Assembly: GCA_030704615.1 (NCBI GenBank)
Contig: CM060734.1
Span: 63,008,042-63,072,041 of the forward strand
Length of the DNA: 64,000 nt
Reading direction: 5' to 3'
Origin: Takakia lepidozioides
Taxonomy: Eukaryota > Streptophyta > Takakiopsida > Takakiales > Takakiaceae
Each line of letters begins with the position of its first letter. Positions within the stretch are counted from its first letter, which is position 1. Of this stretch, positions 55,586 through 64,000 are shown one piece after another. Under the pieces are notes generated by a model. It worked only from the letters and a program-made list of their open reading frames with translations, was not told the DNA's origin and searched no databases. A program made the translations under genes and the position numbers.

Positions 55586-56705
55586 GTACTGTAAGTTCTC
55601 CCTTTTGGAGAAAGGTCATCTGTCTTTCGAGCCACCATTCTTCCTGGCATGGAGGAACCCTGGGGCTGACTCCATGTACACTGACGATATTGTGAAGGAG
55701 TGGCATCTGGAACATTTGCGTGATTGCCCTTGGTATGTGGACCTTCCGCCCGGCTCGCTCGACCCATCCGAGTTTCAATTGAAGCTGGATGCTGAATTCC
55801 GACGAAACCGGGCTCCGCTGCCTCCGTTGGGTGCAAAAGAGGCAAAAGCGCCTGCGAACTCCAGGAAAGCGGCAGAGCTTGCTCAGGCAGGAATTCAGGA
55901 GAAATTGCATGAGAAGAGTAAAGGTCAAAGGAAAAGGACAAGGAAACAGGTCACTGCAGTAACACCCAAAAAGAAGAAAACCATCGGGGCATCGGAGGAG
56001 GCGCAGGAGGGGACCCAAGAGAGTGACTCCGACGCCGATTTTGTTGAAGGTCCTGCGACTGCTGTTGCTCCTACCCAGTCACCGGTCGTCGGGTTCCCAA
56101 GTCAATTCGGAGTGGGACTGGCTCTGCCAAAAGTTGGCATTTGAGGGCGAGCCTACACGCCGGTATTCGGCGGTGACGTTTACGCACAGGCCAAAGCTAG
56201 AACCTCCAACCATCATCCAATGCGTCAATGAGAGCTTCCTTGACGCTCTCGCTGCCAGGGCGAAGAAGGTGGCACACAACAAGTCTCTGGCGGAGCAGAA
56301 GGGGAAAGCCACGAAGAGGGCTGGCGGTACAGAGCCTAAAGACACCCCTGGTTTTGAAGCCATGATGGAATTCTTCACGGCTGTGAGCACGAATTGCAAG
56401 AGCACTCGGGGGGGGTTGAGGTGGAGAGAGCTTGCGACATGATTCTCCTCGACATTCCAGATGGGGAGCTGCTGGAGGGCCTGGATGGTGTGCCCACCTG
56501 GAACAGGTTTACTGAGGACTACTGGAAAGCCGGGTTTGTGCTGGCGGGGATGCTTCTGGATGACGGTGGATGTGTGGTTGTCCTTGCCACGAGAGGGAAG
56601 ACCACAGAGAATGCGGTGGCAAGGTGGACACCCAAAAGTGTCACCCCGGTCCTCCTCAGAAAATGGTTCTGCATCAGTACGCAGGGGTTGCAAACAGAGG
56701 CCAAA
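55586..56705 (+). pseudogene. ParB-MTase copy 2, linker and methyltransferase motif IV half
   Basis: The exon joins in phase to the previous one. It reads EKGHLSFEPPFFLAWRNPG and YVDLPPGSLDPSEFQLKLDA, then a basic linker (EKSKGQRKRTRKQVTAVTPK) and an acidic Ser-rich part. After frame changes near 56080 and at a G8 run near 56405 it reads VERACDMILLDIPDGELLEG, WNRFTEDYWKAGFVLAGMLL and DDGGCVVVLATRGK. This fits the motif IV strand, helix and G-G turn of beta-class amino-methyltransferases (D-[IL]-I-x-x-D-P-P-Y ... L-x-x-G-G). The catalytic D-P-P-Y is D-I-P-D here, so activity is doubtful. Confidence 0.62.
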
Positions 56706-56796
56706 GTGTAAGTTATCAATCTATTGCATTCACTTCATATTGTGGGTGTATGTTAAGTAGACCCTGGAATTGATCCCTTCTTTGTTGGATGTGCAG

Positions 56797-57357
56797 ACAT
56801 TGGTGTTTGAGGCATATTGCTTTGTGAAGAGAGGGTCTACGTTCAAATTCCGCAACGACGGTCGTCTTGTTGATGCCGCTGTGGACCCTGTAACCTACGA
56901 GGTCCTCTACAACTATGTGCCCCACTCTAGTATGCCGAAGGACACAAAGACAGGCAAACCGTGGCGGTACAGCCGGACCCGGAGCCCTGCTTTCATCCAA
57001 ACCCTCATGGAGACGTGCTCGGATGTCCAAGGGCGGATTTTGGACCTCACATGCGGCACGGGTAAGCCTTCACGTGCTCAGTTGTCCCCTGGCCCGATTG
57101 CAATTGCATGCCGCAAGCTATTAACCGCCCGCTTTGTTCCTCAGGTGCTTCAATGTGGGCAGGGACGTTGTCCGACAGGCATGTGTTCGCCTTCGAGCCA
57201 GATACTGCCCTCCACAACTCGGAACTTGCAGCGGCTGAACGTCTGCCGAAAGAGGAAGAGGCATCCCTGGAGGATGAGGAAAATCCGAGAAGGAGCAGGG
57301 GGAGGAAGTTGGGATCGAGGCCGAGGAGCCCCCGGTTTACGAGTGAGTGGTGGCATT
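56797..57357 (+). pseudogene. ParB-MTase copy 2, methyltransferase motif I half
   Basis: Two exons, 56797-57061 and 57145 to about 57357, joined inside a Gly codon. They read LVFEAYCFVKRGSTFKFRND, SRTRSPAFIQTLMETCSDVQ, GRILDLTCGTG, then SMWAGTLSDRHVFAFEPDTA and LHNSELAAAERL. This follows the C-terminal part of beta-class enzymes: K-P-x-x-[LF]-[IL]...[VI]-L-D-P-F-x-G-S-G-T, then a strand ending in [GA]-[FIV]-E-x-[DN]. D-L-T-C-G-T-G keeps the Gly-rich SAM loop. A basic tail (RRSRGRKLGSRPRS) follows. Confidence 0.68.
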
Positions 57358-57470
57358 GTAAGTTGCCTCCAGATTTTGTGAGGCACCTCCCTCCGCTCTC
57401 TTATTTCATTGAAAACCCTTTCTGGTTGTGCTGTATTGACATTCTTGAAGTGGATTTGTTCTTACTGTAG

Positions 57471-57890
57471 GATGCCAAGTACTGCCGGAGGACGTCTACA
57501 CCGGAGTTCATGGGCAGGAGGAACGTGCCTTTTTTTGCCAGGGGGGATTTCATGCCTAGTCCAGAAAGGGAGTACATCCTTCCTACTTATGCTGCCCGGC
57601 TTGCTTCGGTGTCCATTAGGAGGTGTTCCGAACGTAGTCGTGTTTATAGCAGATTTTAGACGAGGCAAGCCTCAAGAAAATGAAGATGAGGGAGGAGGCA
57701 GCAGCTATTAGAGCCCGTCGGGCTCGTAGATTTGTGTTGGATTCTGCTGAGGAAAGTGGGGGAGAAGACGCAGAAGATTCCCAGGAGGTGAGGTGGACAG
57801 TCCCCCAAGGAGAGGACGGGATTTTTGAGAGGCATAATGGAACTGATGCATCACAGAGCTCGGAGGATGAGGGGGATGAGGGGGGATGAG
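57471..57890 (+). pseudogene. ParB-MTase copy 2, last exon(s), acidic tail
   Basis: The acceptor CTTACTGTAG precedes 57471. One frame reads TPEFMGRRNVPFFARGDFMP to about 57655. A second, possibly after an acceptor TTATAGCAG at 57651, reads MREEAAAIRARRARRFVLDS and ends in an acidic tail (TDASQSSEDEGDEGG) at TGA 57887. Which frame joins the previous exon is unclear. AATAAA at 57996 would serve for polyadenylation. Confidence 0.45.
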
Positions 57891-58487
57891 GAAGAAGGTG
57901 GGGCAAGTTCCTCGGAGGGTGTAGGAGAGTAGTGCCCATTCCGGCTATGACAGTTAGAACACACTTGTATAGACGTGGCTTGTCACAAAATTTGCAATAA
58001 AATGTTGCATTTCAAGTCCACTGGTGCCACATTCCAACTTCACATGACCCTATTTCCGTGCCTCCTAACCCTATTTCCGTGGACTCACAATGGTCTGCTC
58101 ATGCTTTTTTTTTTTCCGCTCATGCTCATGCCGCTCATGAAATAGCAGCCCCCGGATTTTTGAGAGGCATAGTGGAACTGATGCATCACAGAGCTCCGAG
58201 GACGAGGGGGATGAGGGGGATGAGGAAGAAGGTGGGGCAAGTTCCTCGGAGGGTGTAGGAGAGTAGTGCCCATTCCGGCTATGACAGTTAGAACACACTT
58301 GTATAGACGTGGCTTGCCACAAAATTTGCAATAAAATGTTGCATTTCAAGTCCACTGGTGCCACATTCCAACTTCACATGACCCTATTTCCGTGCCTCCT
58401 AACCCTATTTCCGTGGACTCACAATGGTCTGCTCATGCTTTTTTTTTTTCCGCTCATGCTCATGCCGCTCATGAAATAGCAGCCCCC
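57821..58487 (+). repeat. 335-bp tandem duplication of the gene's 3' end
   Basis: 57821-58155 and 58156-58487 are almost identical, starting ATTTTTGAGAGGCATA. Each contains the acidic tail, stop, 3' UTR and one AATAAA (57996 and 58331), and a TTTTTTTTTT run. Few single-base differences separate them, so the duplication is recent. Confidence 0.95.
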
Positions 58488-58559
58488 TGATAAGCTGAGT
58501 TGGGTGTTTCCTAGAACAAATGTAGGTTGTCATTGTCAGCTACTAGCAGCAAGGCAAGG

Positions 58560-58740
58560 ATGAATGCATGATTTGTGCAGGGGCATGGATAGCTGAAGGA
58601 GCAGGGATAGAGTGTGGTCCAGATTCATCCTAGAGGGCCAAATTTCAAGCACAAGATTTATCTATGATTCCCTGTGGATCAATAACTACAAGAAACCTCC
58701 ATGGGTAGATGGTCTATTCCGTGGAACTCGTTGAAGTCTT
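58560..58740 (+). pseudogene. PPR gene leader copy 2
   Basis: GGATAGCTGAAGGAGCAGGG to GGGTAGATGGTCTATTCCG matches the PPR leaders at 39.84 and 40.88 kb (GGATAGGTGAAGAAGGCAGG ... GTAGACGGTCTATTGG). No PPR motif follows. Confidence 0.6.
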
Positions 58741-59439
58741 GCATTATGAGGATCAGAACTGCTTGACTTGCACGAGGCCTGACCCTTAGGCAATCCCCAG
58801 AGCAGCAGTAGCTTTTGGGCTGCTTTTTTACTTTGTGTTTTTCATTTTGTCCCATAAGCTCTTTGAGCTTTCCGCAGATGTAATAAAGTACCATTTTGTT
58901 TCATTTCATTCATTTTCATTTCATTTTGTTTCATGGCATGTCTTTCATCGTTTGTGCATTTCTAATGCATGATTAGTTCTCTTGTATGGCATTACTAGTC
59001 GACTCACTACAAACACAAAACTCCAAAGCATGAATCACTATGAACGATTGTTCAAGTAATTTCGAGCACTTCATGTAAAGTAGTAAAGCAGTGGTTGCGC
59101 CAACTTCCGCAGTCGCAATTGCCACTGGGCATGTAGCACTGCAAGTTATGTGGTCTACTACCACGTGGCAACAGTGGTGCTCGTCGTGGCGCCGCCACGT
59201 TGGCATCCACATCGTCATCCACATCCGCGTCCATGTGTCACCGCGCTTCAGTGAGTCGGTCCACTCATCCGGGTCAAAGTCGCCAAATTGGTTACTTCAG
59301 CATTAATCGCATTAATCGCTGAGCAGTTGTTTGCGCGTCTGCGTCCTTTACCACTCCAATCATTGGATGTCCAACCCAACTACCACGTCTGTTGTAACTA
59401 GTCTGTTGTAACTTCCAGTCGATCCCAGTTTTTTGACTT
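58741..59439. other. No gene seen
   Basis: Contains a TTTCATTTCATT-type short repeat at about 58898-58935. No coding or RNA gene is recognised. Confidence 0.35.
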
Positions 59440-59639
59440 TTACGACTCAAAATGAGTCGTTACCCCAGTGGTAAATGACATGAATGCTTCTAGTGGATGT
59501 CTCTCAAACAATCTCACTAAGGCTCCTAATCCTTGCACAAATGGGACTCCAAAATAGTACACCAAGGCCCCAAGAGTCTGCCAAAATTTGGCCCTCGAGG
59601 ACCCCAAATAGTCCCTCACACAATTCAATAAAGACTCCT

Positions 59640-59840
59640 CAAGCTCACCAAATATTGGCCTCCAAGGACCCCAAATAACTCCAAATAGTCCTCCAAATGG
59701 TCCTCCAAGGACTCCCAATAGTCCTCCAAAAGGTCCTCCGAGGACCCCAAACAGTCCTCCAAAGACTCCCAATAGTCCTCCAAATGATACTCCAAGGGCC
59801 CTCAAATATCTTCCAAACAATCCTGCAAAGGCCCTTAAAG
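59640..59840. repeat. Minisatellite of CCTCCAA-type units
   Basis: Units such as AATAGTCCTCCAAA and GGTCCTCCAAGGACTCCC recur about a dozen times, 14-16 bp each, imperfect. The minus-strand reading gives a long Gly/Phe/Leu-rich frame (59440-59820), which is a by-product of the repeat, not a gene. Confidence 0.85.
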
Positions 59841-59859
59841 ATCACTAAGTCCTTTCAAT

Positions 59860-60175
59860 GTTGATACCTTAGCAGAGGTATAGTCTGAGGTTGCTAGGGT
59901 CCCTTATATTGATGATACCTTTACAGAGGTATAGTATGAGAATGAGGGTTCTGTTTGGTATACTAACAGAGGTATAGTCTGAGCTGATTAGGGTTCACAT
60001 ATGGTAATACCTCAACAGGGGTATAGTAAAAAGGACGAGCTCATGTTTGGTATACTAACAGAGGTATAGTCTGAGCTGATTAGGGTTCACATATGGTGAT
60101 ACCTCAGTAGAGGTATAGTAAAATAGACAAGCTCCTGTTTGGTATACTAACAAAGGTATAGTCTGAGCATACACT
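59860..60175. repeat. 92-bp tandem repeat
   Basis: TGTTTGGTATACTAACAGAG occurs at 59952, 60044 and 60136, 92 bp apart, with a degenerate unit before. Inside each, GATACCTC...GAGGTATAGT forms a small inverted repeat. Confidence 0.88.
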
Positions 60176-61450
60176 ACTAGGGTTTGTAATGAAAAGCTAG
60201 AATGCAAGCTTCCTTGACTTCTATGCTTCTACTCAAGCAAAAATATGGTCTCTAGGTGGTCATAAGAGGCATCTTCTTGCTCTCTTCCACCCCAATGTGC
60301 AACCAATAGTGGTTCAACTCAACTTGCAATCATTGGCCACCAAATCAATCCCCCTTCTAGTCCTTGGGATTTGATTGCAAACTACCATATCTCCATTGCC
60401 GAGCATTCATGCATTTGTCTCCTTATCACTTGCCAATTGCTCCAAATCAATATAAATTATCTCAATGTGTAGGAGCAATGCTTGTCACTTACAATATGCT
60501 CCCAAGCAATCCACCTTGGATCCCACTCTCACGCCATATGCCTCCTTTGGGGTCTTGCACTAATCCATCATCCAAGTGCTCTCCTTGGTCATTGAATGCA
60601 TGTTCCATGACCTCTTGGCCTATGTGTTGCTCTCCTTCATTGTAACATGAATCAACACATATCTACTTCACACACAAATGGATCTCAAGGCTTTCACCTC
60701 TTGCTAGTTCAAGAGCTCCTCTTCTCAAACTTGAACTTACAAACTCAAGAGAGCATGCTCTACACATGCATCACTTGCTTGGTCAACTATCCACCACAAA
60801 GCTCACACTACCAAGAGCATGAATAGCCAAGTATTGCCTCCCCCTCTTGTCACATTACATAGTTAGGGTGAAGCTATGCATACATTGAATGATGATTTCC
60901 CTTCAAGGATTTCCCACCATATGTTCTCCAAGCCGTTCCAATGGCACCCTAAGCTTGGCTCTACACCACCATGATTGGAAGATTTCTTCACATGCTCCCT
61001 TTCAAAACCTCTTGAGCTTCTTAGTGCTCTCCAAGTGCTTGCCCTTGTTGTCTTCAAGCCCAATCCTATGTAGCTCCTTGGCTTCTTTTCCACAACATCC
61101 ATGACACATTGAACTTGCTTTAACCTTAGTTTGATAGTGAAATTAGCTCTAACAAGTCTTTAGTCACTCTCCACAAGCCATGGTGCACACCATCGACTCC
61201 ATAATGCATACAAAGGATTCTCAAACCCTAGAATCCATGCTTCCACACTCACAAGACTTCCTCCTTGCAAGCCTTGCAAAATCTTGTGACTCAAGAGCTT
61301 TCTTCTCAAGCTCTCCAACTCATTGGTGCATGCAACACTTGAGCACCTTTCCTTGCAACCCCTTGTAAGTCTTGTGATACAAGAGCTAAATTCTCTTAGC
61401 TCTCAACCTCTTTAACATATAAGTGCAAAACTAATCCTTACACTCCACAC
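60176..61450. other. No gene seen, CT-rich flank of the copia remnant
   Basis: Pyrimidine-rich sequence with many short motifs such as CTTGCAA and CACTTG but no protein domain. It lies downstream of the decayed copia gag in transcription sense and may be a separate repeat. Confidence 0.35.
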
Positions 61451-62181
61451 TCACAAGCATAAGGTGATCTTCTTGTAGTGATAAGAGATGGGAAATGAGA
61501 GAAGTGAAAGACAATGAAAAATGACAAAGAAAGCCATTTTATGACAGCTAGATGTATCTTCATTAGTGTTTTTCCTCATTAGCTCTTCTTGTAATAGATG
61601 TGTAATTAATATTTGTAATGTTATATTAGACATACAACGCAAAGAAACAACAAGTCCTTGATAGCTTTTGGGTAGACTGCGCATTAGTGCCAATGTACTG
61701 TCTTCATCAGTAACTATTGATCAAGCACCTGCAAATTGTTCAAATCTTAAGACTGATAATATGATCAGATATATTACCATCTTCACTCATTTTCAATGTT
61801 GCTAGCCTATCTTTAAGATACATCTTAGTTATGACATCTTTTGACTCATATAGTCGAGTCAACTCTGTCCACGATTCTGTGGCAGTGTTACAATTGCTAA
61901 TGTGTAATACTTGTGAATTTTCTTAAACATGCAGTTAGCATATTTAACGCATCTATATTTCTTTGATCCCAATCTATTTTACTGCATGTTCCCGTGGCTG
62001 GAAGAGGAGTTTGACTAGATGAGGATGATGAGGCAATTGGAGTTACTGGACGTCTTTCACTACCGTCGACAATTCTCCAAACCTTTTCTTTTTTGAGCAA
62101 CAGAGATATTCTATGCTTCCAGACATGAAAGTTAGACCCATCAAACTTTTCTATATTTGCACTGAAGGTTGATGTGGACAT
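61451..62181 (-). pseudogene. Ty1/copia gag fragment
   Basis: ATG at 62181: MSTSTFSANIEKFDGSNFHV then WKHRISLLLKKEKVWRIVDG, the start of a copia gag (UBN2-type; F-D-G-x-N-[FY]...W). After an intact frame to 61897 it continues with shifts: WTELTRLYESKDVITKMYLK and DRLATLKMSEDGNISDHI, then MRSLPKSYQGLVVSLRC (S-L-P-x-S-Y box). Nothing of protease, integrase or RT follows. Confidence 0.82.
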
Positions 62182-62216
62182 CTCTTTCTCTTTCTCTTTT
62201 TCTTTCTAACTACCAA

Positions 62217-62229
62217 GGCTCTAATACCA
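62217..62229 (-). other. Copia primer-binding site
   Basis: On the minus strand TGGTATTAGAGC matches the initiator-Met tRNA site (TGGTATCAGAGC) at all but one position. It lies 36 bp before the gag ATG and directly after the inferred LTR end. Confidence 0.8.
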
Positions 62230-62492
62230 TGTACAAAAACAAGAGATCTACATTTCTACAGTCAATAGAAGACAATATAGAGTATAATAAGAGAGATTGT
62301 ATTAAATTACATTTTTTGTGTCTTTTTATACATGCTAGAAAGTTGTGTCTCTTGACACCACAACCGATTCTATTTTAGTAGTCACACCTATTCCCTATAG
62401 TTGTGACCTTTCATTGTTGAGTTGTGACTCTTGAAATGTCCTTTCGTATATTGGGTGAAAGCATGCTAATAGGACCCAAAAAGGATGTCACA
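62230..62492 (-). mobile_element. Probable copia 5' LTR
   Basis: The inner edge is fixed by the PBS: the minus-strand LTR ends ...TTTTTGTACA before TGGTATTAGAGC. The outer edge is a guess at TGTGACATCC (plus ...GGATGTCACA at 62492). TGT...ACA ends would be usual. No second LTR is in view. Confidence 0.45.
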
Positions 62493-64000
62493 ATTTGTTT
62501 TTCAGCGCAGATGGCGCATTTGATCCAAATCTATGACATCGAGTTCAGCATGAAACCACACAAATCTTATATCATTGGAAAGCCCTTCAAGTGCTTGTTA
62601 TGCCCATATATTATTCTTTTTTATTTGACAAGTTTAAGGGGTCCTAAAGTAGTCATGAATAGCACAAGGTCCAGATGTCTCAAATTGTTGTAGTCCTTTA
62701 GGACTCAATTTGCACACCATAGCATGTGAGGGTCCTCTCGGGATTTTTCATGTGCTTATGTAAGGTGTGGAAGTATGGAAAAAGGATAGTAGACCTGGAA
62801 AACCAGAAAAGCCCATTCTCATAGGAATTTGCTCCTTTGCGGTATGCATAAGTTAGGGGCACCAAACTTTACTACTAATAAACCTAAAAATTTGGGCATA
62901 GTTCTTCACCAAAAGGGTTTAGCTGCTGAAAAGGGAGGAGGCCATGTTCTTGAAATGGCTACAAGATCCTTTAATTTTGAATTACAGGCCCAAAGGAGTT
63001 CTCACAAATGAGATATCCTTCATTGGAAATTCTTTTAAAATAGTCAATATATGAGATAATCTCAAAAAAATTACATGAGCATCTGCAGCATTGAAGTAGG
63101 CATTGAACAAACCAAACCCGGCCTAGAAGCAATCAGGGGAAAGAAAATGGCGACAAATGGAAGTCGAGGTAGTATTGTAAGCTCAAAAATGGAGAAGTGC
63201 GAGACAGTGTGAAACCGGATGAAAAATGTTTCACATAGATGAAAGGATTGGATGTGGTTAGTTGAGGGCAGCGTAATACGAAAACGGCGTTGGTGGCGCG
63301 ATAATTTCTTCTGACATTGCGGGGAGTGCGTACGAGGAGGAGGAGAGACGAAGTGATCGATGGTGGCATTCTTGATTATGGCTGTCTGCGCAGTTTAAGG
63401 TCTCAGGAAGAAGCATAGACATGGCTCATGGTTTTTGAGCGCCGTGGTGATCGTTCTTCATTCGAAGGCGTCTTAAGGGTGGTTCCTCATTATCTTGACA
63501 TGCATGAGCAGTAGAAATTGAGGTGAGCTTGATGCTGGCCTTTGTGCGGCAGTCAGATGCGAATGGATTAGTGGGCCCAATTTGAGGAGCTATTTTTGCT
63601 TGCTGCACTACGTGGGTAGATGGTCAACTGGAAACAGCAACGGCAGCAGCGCAATTCATAGAATAAGGCACTTCCAATGAAGGTTCATTCTTCAACACAT
63701 TTCAGCCTGTTTTTGCCTTGCATAATATTAGAGAATGGCAGAGCAAAGTAAAAGGGAAACAAAGAAAAGATATTGCTAGAGCCAAGAGCATTGTTTGTAG
63801 TGTGGCAGTTTCCAGCCACACTGAGAATGTAAGATTGACTCCGAAGGTCCTTGTCGCGCGGCTTTTACTCACCCATCCCTTCGCTATCCGAGGCGGAAAC
63901 TCCAAGATAGAAGAGTTGGAAATCTCTAAGTACTCAGCCCGTGCAGAACAATCAGTCATGACCTACAGCTAGTGTATCATGGGGGTGTTTCCTATTTGTT
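62493..64000. other. No gene seen; possible PPR leader scrap
   Basis: No recognised domain. At 63612-63630 GTAGATGGTCAACTGGA resembles the PPR leader at 39.95 kb. A frame of 84 codons at 63718-63972 (VKGKQRKDIARAKSIVCSVA) is not assigned. Confidence 0.35.

Larger units (their letters stand above)
51689..57890 (+). pseudogene. ParB-like/beta-class methyltransferase gene, copy 2, about ten exons
   Basis: Exons by splice sites and homology to copy 1: 51689-51865, 52226-53666, 53785-53973, 54076-54359, 54445-54570, 54666-54880, 55586-56705, 56797-57061, 57145-about 57357 and 57471-about 57890. Order: basic leader, disordered Lys/Glu-rich part, ParB-like domain, helical middle, basic linker, and a methyltransferase fold in beta-class order (motif IV before motif I), then an acidic tail. 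ParB plus beta-class DNA methyltransferase is a common phage and plasmid arrangement. Here it has spliceosomal introns. Frameshifts near 53435, 53835, 54445, 56080 and 56405 make this copy inactive unless some are sequencing errors. Confidence 0.65.

Noticed and set aside
50630-57890. Bacterial or phage contamination carrying a ParB-methyltransferase gene
   Set aside because: The coding parts are separated by introns with GT/GC-AG ends and matching phases, and a gypsy RNase H and plant sequence adjoin it in the same window.
59440-59820. 126-codon Gly/Phe/Leu-rich protein on the minus strand
   Set aside because: It is a read-through of the CCTCCAA minisatellite; repetition, not selection, keeps it open.

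Overview
This window reads as nuclear DNA of a land plant, most likely a fern or another spore-bearing vascular plant; that assignment is inference. The supporting signs are a plant-type cytosolic ribosomal protein uL24/RPL26 gene with four coding exons, spliceosomal introns in most genes, two long PLS-class PPR genes of the DYW/E kind with scattered copies of their 5' leaders, a LEA-like gene with G-box/ABRE promoter motifs, and a large excess of decayed transposons.

Layout. 1-4.9 kb: a decayed Ty3/gypsy polyprotein (minus). 4.9-22.9 kb: a composite mobile region with two divergent genes. One is a MULE-type transposase (minus, about 10.13-5.72 kb, three exons, C-terminal SWIM remnant). The other is a gene with a ParB/sulfiredoxin-like domain (plus, starts about 11.39 kb, resumes at 21.04 kb). 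Its first exon is split by a 9.5-kb insertion, 11545-21044: a Ty3/gypsy-type element encoding gag, protease, a C5 cytosine DNA methyltransferase, RT, RNase H, integrase and a PHD finger. About 30 copies of a 16-bp palindrome lie in the introns and in the shared upstream region of the two divergent genes. 23.1-29.1 kb: remains of an MRD1/RBM19 (multi-RRM rRNA-processing) gene, broken by a hAT-type MITE, LINE fragments and an apparent inversion. 29.6-32.0 kb: a LINE endonuclease fragment, then a two-exon gene for a small one-helix membrane protein. 34.8-35.2 kb: LEA-like gene. 37.5-38.5 kb: RPL26. 39.7-46.3 kb: two PPR genes tail to tail, each hit by a MITE. 48.6-50.6 kb: retroelement remnants. 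50.6-58.5 kb: a second, longer copy of the ParB-like gene, about ten exons, which continues into a beta-class (N4/N6 amino) DNA-methyltransferase-like domain; an 85-bp palindrome array lies upstream and a 95-bp palindrome array inside an intron. 58.6-64 kb: a PPR leader fragment, minisatellites and a decayed Ty1/copia gag with PBS.

How it fits together. The most unusual content is a family of intron-containing plant mobile genes with the order ParB-like domain, then beta-class MTase-like domain, an order known from phage and plasmid proteins. In both copies the gene is associated with dense palindromic repeats upstream of exon 1 and inside an intron. One copy is paired with a MULE transposase. 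It was then interrupted in exon 1 by a retrotransposon carrying its own C5 methyltransferase and chromatin reader. Stop codons inside that retrotransposon are only TAG and TGA, as expected from C-to-T decay of methylated DNA. Most transposon genes here are broken. RPL26, the LEA-like gene and the small membrane-protein gene look intact.
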